Shown: in pieces, positions 21,461 through 32,809 of the stretch
Position numbering within the stretch: position 1 is the first letter of the stretch
Layout: every line of letters starts with the position of its first letter
NCBI GenBank assembly: GCA_973895155.1
Contig: OZ316893.1
Location: 14,136,001 to 14,200,000 of the forward strand
Direction: 5' to 3'
Source of the DNA: Marsupella aquatica
Taxonomy: Eukaryota > Marchantiophyta
DNA: 64,000 nt
Position numbers and translations under genes: made by a program
Notes under the pieces: model-generated
Seen by the model: only the letters and a program-made list of their open reading frames with translations
Databases searched by the model: none
What the model was told of the DNA's origin: nothing

Positions 21461-23648
21461 TTTTTGCCCTATAACGACACCCAAAAAGTACATTGTAAGG
21501 AATAGCAAGTCTAGCACCTGAGGTGGAAGATCACACCGTTCAAACTTGCTGGCGTCGTACCCAACCGGTCAATTGCCAAGCCCACCGTTTTACCAACGAT
21601 CATCAGTTTTTACACCCCGTACTGTCACAGGCTCAATAGAATTACAGTTTACTACCATCTGTCAACGTGTAAGCAGGGCAAGGAATGCAGGGTATCCAAC
21701 CCTGAAGGACCAGACTCGCGCTTCCACGTGTCCGAGTCAGAAGAATTTTCCACAATTGCGGCTCTCAAAAGAAGAGGGAACGAAAGGCCAAGACCCCCTG
21801 GAAACGGGCACTGGATATCGTTGATATCTGGAGGTCCTTGGTCAGAAACCATCTTTACAGGCTCTGATAAGAGTGAGTCAGTAAAACCGCGTGACGTACT
21901 CTAGATCTTGTGTGAACCTTTAATTATATGATATTATTTAATTAGGCGGCCACGTACATCCTACCGAGCCTCGTAGGGTCGGCAGGCAGTACCTTAGACC
22001 TTTGTCCTCTTGTTAGCTTGTCTCAGGATCTAGGAGCAGAATTTTAGTGTGGGACCACAGAGTCAAACAGGGTTGGGGGGGACTTCACAAGAGCTGGGGA
22101 CACAATTCTGTGTCTAGATTACCCAAAATGTGTAAGCTATGGAGAAAATAAATGCAATATCCTAGACATGTACCCAGGTACATTTTTTACTAAAAGGGAC
22201 TTTACAAGAATGATAGGAAGGACACTTTTTTCATTCTAGCCTTTAGTTTAGGTGAAAGGTCTTCTTGACTGTAGAAGACTTTAAGTGGCCCATTCATCTC
22301 TGGTTTTCAACAGCCTACATGGCTATTGGTGGGTCTCCCAATCAGTAGAATTGAGTCATGACGTGTACACTATTTTTGTGCCCAAAGCATAGACCCAAGA
22401 GGTGGCGTAAACTTTTGTCCCCCGACCTCTTGGAATTGCATTCCCCACACATGCTCCTCCTTTCATCTCAGCCCTATATTTTAGGTTGAACATGGCCAGC
22501 TAGACCTGGTATTGGAAAAGTCACTCACTCTGTGGGCTCTTTCTTGTAAAGTGCCCCTAAGTTTTTAATATAAAAGCATGGACACATCAGCAAAGACGGA
22601 CCCACAAGGGGCTCTCGAGGAAATGACTAGGATAGGGAAATGGTGTTGCAAGATTGTGTACTCAAGTTCATGTAAAGTGAAATCTGGCCTGTTATGGCAT
22701 TTAACTGGCTAGGACAGGTTTGAAATTTTAAGGGTGAATAGAGTAATACTGAAGCAGCTTCTGGGAAACTTAACTTGTCAAGTAAACTGATGAAATCTAA
22801 ATACTCACTTATGACAATGAAAGGTGTTCAGGCATGTATGATGCAGATCATTAGATTTAAAAAGTGTTTGGTGACCTAGGACTCAATGGAATAAGGAAGA
22901 TAACAAATGCAATCCAAAAAATCTCATAATTTCCCATTGTACCGATAATCAAGTCAATAAAGAAAAGCGTAGACTTCATATCTTGGTGTTGTTTCGCTTC
23001 CCTTAGTGGTGGTTGATGGCTGGGTTCCATGGCGTGTTGGCAGCATCCGGGCCACTCCTTTTCAGCTGCTTCCTCTCTTTCTATCTGCAATATTTTTAAA
23101 AAGGTATGTGAGTTCTTTGTCAAAGAACGCTGAAGAAAAGTCTCCTCTAGGTTTTCTATTGCTCGGTTATGACTTCCAATATATCTGTGGAAATATTACA
23201 ACCATATAATATTCCCAACTACATAATACAGAATTGTATTTTCAGATCCCACTACTACAACTTCACGGGCCACTTCATTTTCTGCAATCAACATATAACT
23301 AGACTTGATTGTAAAAAAACAGGTAGTCAGTCTGGCCTGCAGCCACTCCTCCTCCTCCTGAGAATAGGCATACAAGATTACTAAGGGAGAAAGAAATGCT
23401 GGCAACTGAAAGAGTCCTCTTGATGAGCCTTGGTCCTTGACAATTACTCTAATTCTCCCCCCTGAATTGGTGTATGCTATGTCCTTATCTTAGTTATATA
23501 TATGGCAGGAGGGGGCACATTACTGCAAATTCACCTGAATGGAATCCCTTCTAGAAGGTTAAGTGCACAATTATACTCAGGCACATGAGTTAACCTGCCA
23601 CTTGCAGGCTGGATAGGTTAGGAAATTACCTGTTGACTCATCTGATAC
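21461..23648. other. Intergenic DNA, nothing recognised
   Basis: About 2.2 kb without a supported gene or element end. Short open frames near 21546 and 23006 have no domain signal. Probably remains of old transposons. Confidence 0.4.
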
Positions 23649-24614
23649 ACTACATTGTCCACCTTAAATAGTGTGAGTATATACTTTTTAAGTAGTGTGT
23701 CGCCAAAACCAGAGTGACTCACACTTTATGCATGACCATGTTTTTAGCCCAAATCACAATAATTAAGTATGTCAAGTGACACAATTAAATATTTTGTATT
23801 GAGAGTTTGCATGATTCTCTTTTGGGGGTTTCATTTCCACAAAAATGATATGTCACGTGTGACAAAGAATAAGGTAGTTTTATTGGTTCTAAAAGAAAAC
23901 TTAAGAATTTTCTCAGAAAAATAATAGTGTATTTTAAATCCAATTTTGAGACTTATAAAAGCATTAGAATCATTTTAATCAAAATTTTCAAGAATATTTT
24001 AACTGTATAGGGGTTAATTCAATTTTTTTTAATCTTACATTTTAGGGTGTCAGAGACAAAAAAAAAAACATCGCAGGTCATGGGGAGGTCTCTATATAGT
24101 GACCCCTGAGTATTGTATGTGTGCAATATCTTAGGAGCCTCACTCCAAGGGAAATTTGGAGTGAGGTCCCATATCATGCGCAAAGTTTTCAAGTGATAAA
24201 CACCCTAAAACTTAAATAGAATAAATTGCAATGTTTATAATTTTTTAACCCCTAACTTTGTAAAATATTCTCAAATTTTGAATTAAAAATACCCTATGGT
24301 TTTTATAATTCTCAAATTGGATGAAAGTCACACCCCTATTTTTTCAACAAAAATCTTAAAGTCTTCCACCCAATTGAGTTAAAAAAAAACCTAATTTCTT
24401 TGTGCATGATCCGTGGGAAGAAAAGAAGTGAGGACCCCAGGTGCAATATTCAAGGTGACCTCAAATAGTGAGACCAAAAATGTGACTTATTTTGAACTCT
24501 AATTAGTGTGACATCTAAAATAACTTGACTCACACTATTTTATGTGAGGCCTAAAATTGAAAGGGCACCACAGTTAGTGTGACTAACACAAATTGCCACA
24601 ATGGACATTGTAGT
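23649..24614. mobile_element. Fold-back element with long imperfect inverted arms
   Basis: Ends match in inverse: ACTACATTGTCC at 23649-23660 and GGACATTGTAGT at 24603-24614. Homology continues inward for most of the length. For example, left TAGGGGTTAATTC and TTTTAGGGTGT pair with right-arm text which in reverse complement reads TTAGGGGTTAAAAAATT and TTTTAGGGTGT. The axis is near a perfect hairpin, CCTCACTCCAA at 24138-24148 and TTGGAGTGAGG at 24156-24166. It has no coding capacity, so it is a non-autonomous snap-back element. No target duplication was found, so the superfamily is open. Confidence 0.75.
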
Positions 24615-25450
24615 TTATTGCCTACTGTAAACCTGAAAGCTCTTGTCGGTGAGTCTGTTAAGGTGGTGCACTGATGACTACTTTACTTTGGCTAGGAGTT
24701 TTGGCCCGCTGTGTGTCCATTCTGCCCCCGCCTACCTCCCACCAATTGTTCTCTGTCTGAGCTACTTTGGCCTCTTTGACCCTTCTGGAGGTGTATTATG
24801 CTGACATTTAGCTTAGCTCTTCTACTTCTTAGCTAGGTTGTCTTTGTAACCTGCATGGAGAGTCCTACTAGAGCCTGCTGGTTTCCTTCATCAGTGGGGT
24901 TCACTAAAAAAAAACTTTAAAAAGGTAGTCAACTATCAGTATATAACAACCTAGGGGTCTAAAGGGAAATTTTGAAAGTGTGAGGTCTATCAAGGTAAGA
25001 GTTGCCACATGGGGCATGGACCCAAGCTTGTGTTTCTACTTGTGTCTATGGGGCAGTGTCTTTAAGTTAAGTGACAAAGGTCGGCTACATTCCACCTCTC
25101 TAAAAAGTATTCACTATTTGGATGAAAATTTTAGAATTACCCAATTAGCCAGAATGGAATGGTTATCCTTAAAAATATAGGGAATCTGATGGTCATAATG
25201 TGATCTAGAAGTATTAGATAAGAAATACTCTTGGCATCTTCTCTCTCACACAAGGTGACATTGGCTGGACTAGCAAAATGAAAAAAACTTTTGAAACTAC
25301 GCTGCCATGGGGCCATCTCTTTTCGGCCTTTGTGATTACAAGGCCTTTTCTTGTATAAGTGAGTGATTGGCAAAAATGGGAAAAAAACCTTGAAAATGAA
25401 GCTCCCACGGAGCCCATTTTTTATCACCTCTGTGCCTAAAGAGCCTTTCT
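24615..25450. other. Intergenic DNA, nothing recognised
   Basis: Unique AT-rich sequence with small spurious frames only. Confidence 0.4.
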
Positions 25451-25460
25451 TAGGAATCAG

Positions 25461-27686
25461 GAGGGATGTGCTTAATAGACTCCCTCATGGAGATAGTTTG
25501 CTTGATCGGCCCCCTGGAAACATTTTTGCCCCAATCGACCCCCTCTTTATGGTCCGTACCCTTTTCTACGGACCCCACTAGACGTCCCTTCCAAAATTCC
25601 TGGCACCACAGCGTGCCACGTCAACAACAACCGCAACAAACAAGACTCGTCGGTTTTGTGAATCAAACTTATAGTTTTCATTCGTGTTTGTGTCAATTTG
25701 GGTGTAAATTTTGGGATGCCGTGCCGTAAAAAGAAAAGTAAAAACATTGGAAATGCAAAGAGGAAGACGGTTAAAATTGTCACTATGTAACCGTTTTAGT
25801 TACATTTCCAATTTTAAAACTTAAATTCAAAGATTTATAAAAAATATTTTTCATATAATAAATAATGACTAATAACTAACTTGATAACTTCCTTGTTAAA
25901 CCGCAACTCCCGGTATGTAAGGACCTCTCGTATTGTACGGCCATTAATGTTGGGAAGAGCACATAGAAACCCAGGATCGGGGAGGAGGAATGGCTGGAAT
26001 CTTGAAAGTTCATCAAATTTTATACTCAAAACTATTTACTCATTCTCAAAACAAAAAATACCCAGTCATAGATCTCATTGAGATCTTTCTTTTGCACCCT
26101 AGATCGCCTTCTAACATGGATGAATAAGATTTCTAGAGGCATTACAAAATGGACGGCAAAGATCGTAAAATCAACAAAAAATTGACGGCTAGAAAGGCTT
26201 GGATTTGTTTAATTTTTCATTTGAAAAATATTAACCCATTTTCAAAACGGACAGAACCCATCCATAGATCTATTTGAGATCTTTCTTTTGAGTCATAGAT
26301 TGGCCATTATGATGGACGAATGAGATTTTTGGAGATAAGAAATGGAGACGGCTCAGATCAATTCCCCCTGATTTTATTAGCCAAGGGGTCCACGAACTAA
26401 TTCTTCTAATAATTCTTACAAATTGAGTTTATGCCTTACAAAGACCAAACTGGGTCACTTGTCACTATAGCCATTTTAACCACGAACCATGCTCAAAATC
26501 ACAGTGACCAAGCATTGTCAAGCCGCAACCGTTCCCGGGCCACAAACTGAACTGCAGGCCCTGAACGTTTGCACCGCATGTACATTGACAGTAGGATTAT
26601 TCTCATGCAAAGACATTGACATTAATGTCTTCACTTTATAATTAAACATCATTCCGTGTTTTTCTGATATCCTCCCATTCCGTCTCTTTCGTCCACACCC
26701 GAACTGTGACAACTTCTCCACGGCTTGTCATGAGGGGCATGGTTCACATGTACAACGTACTGAAGTGAGGTTCTAGGAATGGGAGGATATATAAAAAAAA
26801 TTCCCTTAACCCTAAACACCCTGTCATATGGAGAGCTAGTTTTTATAATTTAATAGGTAATGTCCGATCATGATTCAGTCATGGTTGATATGAATGCACT
26901 CAGCAAAAACCAGGGCTATAAACTAGTAAGACAATCAAATGAAAGGGAAACAGCCCTTGGAAGAGTAAGTAATAACTAGATCTTACATTACAAAACCAGC
27001 AAGTGAAATGTTAATGGGGGACCAGTATCTATCGATAATTGCAAATTGAATTTAGATGGGAAGTCAATGCTAAGTGTGGTGGGAGAACAATGTCCACAAT
27101 GTCTTCCCAATTGCATTCATATCAACCATGATTGAATCATGATTGGACATTACCAATTAAATTATAGAAACTCTCCATATGAAAGGGTATTTAGGGTTTA
27201 GGGCATTTTTTTGATATCCTCCCATTCCTTAAACCTCACTTTAGTTGTACATGTCAACCATGCCCCTCGTGACAAGCCGCGGAGATGTCGTCACCGTTCC
27301 AGCATGGACGAAAAAGACGGAATGGGAGGATATAAAAAAATGCAGAATGACGTTTACAAAGTGATGACATTCATGTCAATGTCTTCGAATGAGAATAACC
27401 CTAATGTCAATGTACATGCGGTGCAAACATTCAACGCCTACAGTTCAGTTCGTGGCCCGGGACTTGACAATACTCGAGCAGTGTGATTTTTAGCATGGTT
27501 GGTGGTTTGAATGGCTACACTTACAAGTGACCCAGTTTGGTCTTTGTAAGGCAGAAACTCACTTTATAAGAACTTTTAGAAAAACAAAGGATAAGGATCA
27601 TAAAGAGGGGGTAAATTGGGGCAAAAATGTTTCAGGGGCTGATAAGCAAATTATGTCCAAGAGGGGGTCTATTAAGGATATCCCTC
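25461..27686. mobile_element. Non-autonomous Mutator-like element with long TIRs and 10-bp target duplication
   Basis: Inverted arms: about 25461-25568 plus 26395-26897 on the left, about 27113-27686 on the right, joined by a ~215-bp spacer. The arms match at roughly 85 percent by eye, for example AATGTCAATGTACATGCGG, CCCAGTTTGGTCTTTGTAAG and GCATTCATATCAACCATGA on one arm with their complements on the other. Ends are GAGGGAT and ATCCCTC. Flanks are TAGGAATCAG (25451-25460) and TAGGAATCGG (27687-27696), a 10-bp direct repeat with one mismatch; 9-11 bp is usual for Mutator-like elements. No transposase is present. The left arm is split by a nested MITE. Confidence 0.85.
25569..26394. mobile_element. 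MITE nested in the left arm of the Mutator-like element
   Basis: About 826 bp present in the left arm and absent from the right arm, so a later insertion. Ends are CGGACCCC (25569) and, on the other side, GGGGTCCACG (to 26394). Its left 80 bases (GTCCCTTC, ATTCCTGGCACCAC, CAACAACC, AACAAACAAG) resemble those of the element at 47871, so both belong to one family. No coding capacity. The exact insertion junction is uncertain by a few bases. Confidence 0.72.
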
Positions 27687-27704
27687 TAGGAATCGGTGAC
27701 TCGA

Positions 27705-27873
27705 CAGCAATACAAATTGCTTGCTCCCCACCGGCCACCCCACCGAAGTCCTTGGATTCGAGCTTTCGTCCTTGTGCCTGTGATAGTGTGATTGTACAGC
27801 AATACAAATTGCTTGCTTCCCCACCGGCCACCCCAGCAAAGTCATTGGATACGAGCTTTTGTCCTTGTGCCAA
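27705..27873. repeat. Two-copy tandem repeat, ~72-bp unit
   Basis: Copies at about 27705-27778 and 27799-27872 share GCAATACAAATTGCTTGC, CCCCACCGGCCACCCCA, AAGTC and TTGGAT, GAGCTTT, GTCCTTGTGCC. They are separated by GTGATTGTACA-type filler and lie just outside the Mutator-like element. Confidence 0.85.
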
Positions 27874-27899
27874 ATGTCTACAGCTTACAAAGCATGGGA

Positions 27900-29080
27900 C
27901 AAATCAAATCATCGGTTCGTTTGGTCATGACTGTGTCTGCTAAATCGAGGACTATAACATAACTGACGGGACGGCAATGCGACCTGGTAGTAAGGCAGTT
28001 GGCTGTTATCAGGTCCTTCCAAAGAGAAAGTGTAAAAGCAGGTCTAGCAGTCTAGCCAGTCTCCACAAATCAGTGACTCCACCGGCCGTGCTGACGAACA
28101 AGCTCTAGTACAGTACATTGTCGCTAAATTTGGTACTTGAAGTGAACTCGTGTCGGGATAAGAGCCCTTCTGCCCGCATGACGGACTATCGAACGAGACT
28201 GCGACGGCGGAGCCCGTCTCTACGCTAGTCCCTTCTATACTTGCTTTCTAGCAGTGTCTACAGTAGTAGAAGGTGAAACTTGAATCTCAAACTGTCAGTC
28301 TGGAGCAGTCAAGTCAATTGCTATACTCAACAGTGCTCTCGAGGACAAAATAATCGTAGTGCAACGAAACCTAGATGGTGAATTTGGATCTCAACGTGTA
28401 GCAAGCTGAATTGCTCTACTCTAGCTTGTAACCATGCTTTGGAGGACAGGAGGAGCAAAGTAATCGGAGTTCACCGAAGCCTATGAGGTTATTTGGCTCT
28501 AAAGTACACTGTAGCAATAGCTGTAGCATGAGTACAATAGACAGCCATGGATAGAATGTTCGCTAGCTGACGGCGCAACCCTGCTGTACTTTCTATGTGG
28601 AGCTAGACCACCAAGGAGAAAACAGAACCCGATAGAAGGTCATCTGCATCAAAAGCTTGCTGCACCAATGACGTTGAGGTACAGCGACTGTGGCGACTGT
28701 AGCGACTGTAGCTGCTTTGCTACATGCATTGAGAATTTGCTAGCTGGAAAGTGGAAAGTGTCTTGTGAAATGAGGATCGCAGGTGTCTACACGAGACGAG
28801 GCTGCCAGTGCCGTGCTCACACCTAGCGAGGAACTTACGTAATCCTTCTCCACAATTGTCTCATAGCCACTGAGCCACAGATTCATATTACATGATTACA
28901 CCCCTCTTGCCAATAAAGGGCCCTCCGCCGCATCCAAGATATTCAGGTTGATGCTACTGTAAATGTTACTGGAGTACTCTCTCCACACTTTCCAAAGGTT
29001 GACTGTTCTTTGCAAACTCTTATATAATATTTCCCTGGGGTCCATACTACTATAACTCATTGACAATAACGGGCCATTCC
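27900..29080. other. Intergenic DNA, no gene seen
   Basis: Mixed-composition sequence without a supported feature. It includes many CTACAGTAG/TGTAGC-like words but no ordered repeat. Confidence 0.4.
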
Positions 29081-29082
29081 CG

Positions 29083-29378
29083 TTTCAATTGATAAGAGAC
29101 TTACCTCCAATTTGTCAAAATATTATATTTTGTGTGTAAAAGGCTGGAGTTCGCCTTCCACCTCAATTAAGTGATAAGACACTGGCCTCCTAAGTGTTGC
29201 ATTTTGTGTGTAGAAGATGTGGGTTTACCCACAATTTGGTACTAAGTTGTTGGTCTCCAATTAGTCAAAGTGTTGTATTTTGTGTGCAAATGTTGGAAGT
29301 TTGCCTGCCTGCCTGTTTCAATTTAGGTGATAAGTTTTCTAAGTGTTAAGTATTTTGTGTGCAAGGATGGGAGTTTGT
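29083..29378 (+). repeat. Four tandem ~78-bp units derived from a tRNA-Arg-like sequence
   Basis: Four units begin near 29086, 29164, 29238 and 29318 and each contains a GATAAG-type stretch (degraded in unit 3), a CTCC or TTCT core, TRTTTTGTGTG and GGGAGTTTGCC-like text. Unit 2 (GTGATAAGACACTGGCCTCC followed by TAAG, about 29171-29194) closely resembles the D-arm to anticodon-arm part of eukaryotic tRNA-Arg(CCU). A T-arm-like GTGGGTTTACCCAC follows after an enlarged variable region. No unit would fold as a functional tRNA. A SINE head amplified in tandem is the simplest reading. Confidence 0.55.
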
Positions 29379-29569
29379 ACAAGAGGTGGTAGACCGAGTA
29401 ATCTTGAACTAGGATCCTCACTTTATGCAATGAAGGCTGATCGGGAGGCTGATACCACATTGATACCACTGGACGACACTTGCACGGTTGGCTAGACCAA
29501 CCTTTTACTTGTGTGGATTAGTGCAGCATAGTTAGCATTTGGAAATCTGAAGACATACACCCTCATGTC

Positions 29570-29905
29570 TGTTGAGTATTGCTCTTAGTCTTGTGACTCT
29601 AGAGCTAACCGTAGTTAGGCTAACTCAGGTTAGGACTTAGCTTAGGTTAGGCTAACTCAGGTTAGGACTTAGCTTCCCGCTTAGCTTAGGTTAGCAGTGA
29701 TGCATGCTATATATAACCAAGACTGATGTCAGTCCCTGGTGGATCTTCAGTTCATTGTTGGAGTTGGGCAAGAGAGAAGTAAAGGTCTCTTGTTTTCCCA
29801 TGGACGTAGCCTCGGTCATGAGGTGAACCACGTACTCGCTGTGTCGACTACTTTGTATGGTGTTCACATGTGCATGGTGTCTCGGGATAAGGATTATCCC
29901 CAACA
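29570..29905 (+). mobile_element. Ty1/copia LTR (5' LTR)
   Basis: A 336-bp LTR starting TGTTGAGTATTGCTCTTAG and ending ATCCCCAACA, with the TG...CA termini usual for LTRs. It is immediately followed by a tRNA-iMet primer site. It is homologous, in opposite orientation, to the solo LTR at 61696-62026 (shared GGATTGCTCTTAGTCTTGTG-like start, GGACGTAGCCT, GGTGAACCACGTA, GTGTCGACTAC). GGTTAGGCTAACTCAGGTTA is repeated within it. No matching 3' LTR lies in the window. Confidence 0.85.
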
Positions 29906-29907
29906 AG

Positions 29908-29919
29908 TGGTATCAGAGC
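29908..29919 (+). other. Primer binding site, initiator tRNA-Met type
   Basis: TGGTATCAGAGC two bases after the LTR end is the common plant Ty1/copia primer site, complementary to the 3' end of initiator tRNA-Met. Confidence 0.9.
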
Positions 29920-30560
29920 ATGTTTGGGAGGTGACACTGTGGTGACAAGAATTTCTTGTGTAGTTGACGGTTTGAAGATCCCGGGAGTTTTCGTCGCATG
30001 AAACTTGTTGGTGGTGGGCTCATCGGATAGATCGTTGAGAGGGCTTTCTAACGGCGGTTAGAAATCATCGATCGGATTTCTAAGTGAGGAGTAATCGCAA
30101 AAAACATTTTTCTGTGGAGTTTCGTGTTCGACGGTATTTTTTGTGAGAGAGACCAGAGTTCGTATTTGCAACGGTGTGAGATGTGCGGTGCACAAGGCGT
30201 CGCATGTTATAGCTCAAGTTGTAGGTTGAAGCAAGCTGGTCGTTTCGGTACCTGGTTTGCTGGCGTTTGCAGTGCGAGTGCGACGTGACGAGTAGGAGTT
30301 GAGTTCTGGTTTTTTTACAAGCTATGGTGCTTGTTTCTCCCTGAACCGGGTTACTTGTCGCGACGTCTGACTCGAAGGAAGAAACGCGAAGTGCTACGGA
30401 TCAACGGAGAGATTGTGACAAAGCGGTCGTTTTGAGTCCAAGATTGGCACTTGACGCGGAGAGAGTGTGACATGGCAGAAGTTTTTCCTCTGCTAGAGCT
30501 GCAGACTGTGCCGGAGCAATTCGGCCACATTTCCTGTCGGCGGTCATCTTTTTTCTCGTG
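29920..30560 (+). mobile_element. Copia leader/internal remnant, truncated
   Basis: Untranslated leader-like sequence following the primer site, distinctly richer in GC and CpG than the AT-rich DNA that starts near 30560. No gag, protease, integrase or reverse transcriptase frame follows, so the element is deleted or never extended beyond its leader here. The right boundary is inferred from the composition change. Confidence 0.5.
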
Positions 30561-31360
30561 CTAAGTAGCGGCCATTAAGGTGTATAGTTTGCTATGAAGA
30601 ACCAAAAACACACTTAAAGGTCTTCAAACTCGGTATTCGTTCCCGTAAAGAACAAGATGGGGTTGGTTTGATAGATTTAAACAATAATAAAGAACTAAAA
30701 ATGTTTTTTCACACATAGTAATCAAGTTTGATTCTTTAATGAGGTATTTTGAAGATCGCTCCACAGCGGTGAGTAGTTTTCAATGATAACTCAGCATCAG
30801 GTAACCATAAATTAATGAAAAGGGAATGATTAACAAAACACAAGAGAAAATAATCTCAAAGTACGCTAAGGGAGTCTGGAATAGACCAAGGTTACTCCTT
30901 AGATATAAGTCAAAATGAAAAGTCTTAAGGATTCAAATCCATATTGCTTTTCAGGTCTAAAATGCTTACTAGAGTACCTTTTTAAAATGTCGTCAACATG
31001 TCTTATCCTTTCTTTCTAAGTGGTACTCAGACAAGATCTAAAAGAGTGACTACTTCAACATTTAGATGGTACTAAGCAACATGAAAGAAAATCCATCAAT
31101 TTCAATAAGACTTAAACTCAATGAGTTAACTTTAAGAACTCAAGAGATTGCAATGAGTCACCAAAGAGGAATCTGTCATCACATCTCATAAGATTTACAC
31201 AATTGGAATTTTACTTCCCATGATTTATTCGAAGGATTAAACCACAAGGAGGAAAGTTTTCCCCTGGTGTCAAGCTTGATCTCGAACTCTTAACATTCAT
31301 GATCAACTGGCAGAACACCAAGAAAAGGCAAAAATTGCTAAACTTTACCATCATCTACAC
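30561..31360. other. AT-rich intergenic DNA, nothing recognised
   Basis: Unique AT-rich sequence, no element ends seen. Confidence 0.4.
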
Positions 31361-31422
31361 TAGTGGTAGAGCTATCTTGTAGTCAAAATCTACAAAGTGA
31401 GAGGTCACAGGGTCGAAGAGAC
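31361..31422 (+). repeat. tRNA-derived (SINE-like) sequence with A and B box
   Basis: TAGTGGTAGAGCT (31361-31373) matches an RNA polymerase III A box, and GGTCGAAGA (from 31411) a degraded B box (consensus GGTTCGANTCC) about 40 bases further. AGAGGTCACAGGG before the B box is typical of tRNA-like SINE heads. It cannot form a complete tRNA cloverleaf. No clear tail or target duplication was found. Confidence 0.45.
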
Positions 31423-31781
31423 ATGCCTCTTCATACCCTTCAAAAAGTTAAAATGATGATTCAGTAAGTGAAAAGCCGAAAATCTGGCTAAGTATGAACT
31501 CGTAAACTAGTAAAAGTTGTGAACTAGTAAACTCTTAAACTCGTAAAAGTCTAACTAAGTTGTAACTCGTAATTGCAACAGAAGTAAAAATTTGGCAAAT
31601 TCAACTATTTTTAACTTCTTACTCGTAGCTCAAAAAAGCCTCAAATTTTGCCAGAAGGCTTTCCTAAGTACAGACTACATGCTAAAGAAGTATGACAGCT
31701 TTTAAAGCTCTAGAACATATTTCTAAAAATTGGACAAGATGCACTACTCTAAACGAACTAGAAACACTTAGGACTTCTGCC

Positions 31782-32057
31782 TTAGTCTCGGTGTTGAATG
31801 TCGTTGATTTCGAGAAGTTCCACAAAAGCGACAGTGCCTGATTGGACAACCTCCATGAGCTCAGCCTGTCGTGGTGAACCTCGAGAATAGGGCAAACATC
31901 TCAGTTGTCTATCTGGATACATCACAGGCATTCTCCTCATCAAATAACAAGAGTCTATTCGGAGTGCTTCCCTATAAATTCCAATCACATCATAGTTATT
32001 ACAGGTAGCAGCATATACTTGGGGATAATGGTATAGGAAGTCATCAGAGTTCAGCAT
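31782..32057 (-). CDS. Unrecognised 91-codon exon-like ORF
   Basis: A minus-strand frame beginning at 32057 directly after a good acceptor (TTCTATTCCAG at about 32069-32059) and ending at a stop at 31782. The translation has varied, globular-protein-like composition (YHYPQVYAATCNNYDVIGIY, RMPVMYPDRQLRCLPYSRG, VVQSGTVAFVELLEIND). I recognise no family. It lies between two patches of AACTCGTAAACT-type repeats (about 31490-31565 and 32265-32345). Possibly the last exon of a captured or decayed gene; no upstream exon was assigned. Confidence 0.3.
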   Translation of the reverse strand: MLNSDDFLYHYPQVYAATCNNYDVIGIYREALRIDSCYLMRRMPVMYPDRQLRCLPYSRGSPRQAELMEVVQSGTVAFVELLEINDIQHRD

Positions 32058-32264
32058 CCTGGAATAGAAAGGGTGAAGCCTCCATTGGACATCTCTGAAA
32101 TATCGGTTGAAGCTGGCCAGAGTTTGAGAGGTAAGGTGGAAGAGAAGTCAGTAATGAGCGCCTATGTCTTGCATTCCTTCCCTTTCAAGGTGAGCTCTTC
32201 ATCCGTTGTGGAGTCCCGTTGAACTAGTCGTAAGATGTCACGATCACAGGGTCGCCAACTCTTA

Positions 32265-32345
32265 AGGCGTAACTCGTAAACTTGTAAAGCAGTGAACTAG
32301 TAAACTCGTAAACTAAGTTTACTCGTAACTTAGGAACTTAGTAAC
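32265..32345. repeat. AACTCGTAAACT-type low-complexity repeat, pair with 31490-31565
   Basis: TAACTCGTAAACTTGTAAA, GTGAACTAGTAAACTCGTAA and AACTTAG words recur here and, in the same orientation, at about 31490-31565. The two patches flank an exon-like ORF at 31782-32057. Their origin is unclear. Confidence 0.6.
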
Positions 32346-32698
32346 TTTGAATGTTGTTTCAGTTACAGTTAGCAATAATTGCAGTCTAAACACCGTAAAA
32401 AATTTAAAAATTTTCAGTTTCTTCATGCTTTTGGAATTACCCACTACTTACAAGGTGAGTAATCGACATTCTTCACTTTAGGGTCTTTTGTTTTTTGGTT
32501 TTAAGGTGGTCTAAGGGGCCTTGTGTGTGTATACACACACCCGACCCTTGCCCTACCCTCCCTCTCCCGCCTACCCCCTCCCGCCTTTCGTGTACAAGCT
32601 ACCGCGGCTGCCGCACGCAACGTCAGCCGACGGGTTCCTCGCCGCCCCGCCCCGCACCGGCTGCCGTCACTACGCCTTCCCCGCCATTTGGTCCAACA

Positions 32699-32809
32699 CT
32701 CCCCCTTGGTACCGTGCTGCCCGACCCTCGCGAACCTTGGCCCGACCCTCCAAGGGCCAAGGTTCGCGACTGCTTTCGCAGTTGCCGGCAGCACGGTACC
32801 AAGGGGGAG
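32699..32809. repeat. Nested perfect palindromes (cruciform-prone)
   Basis: Outer arms 32699-32721 and 32787-32809 are perfect 23-bp inverted repeats (CTCCCCCTTGGTACCGTGCT then GCC, and the complement). Inner arms 32729-32743 and 32754-32768 are perfect 15-bp inverted repeats (CGCGAACCTTGGCCC). They sit in a GC-rich patch (about 32530-32860) within AT-rich DNA. Folding as RNA or cruciform would give one long two-part stem. Confidence 0.92.
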
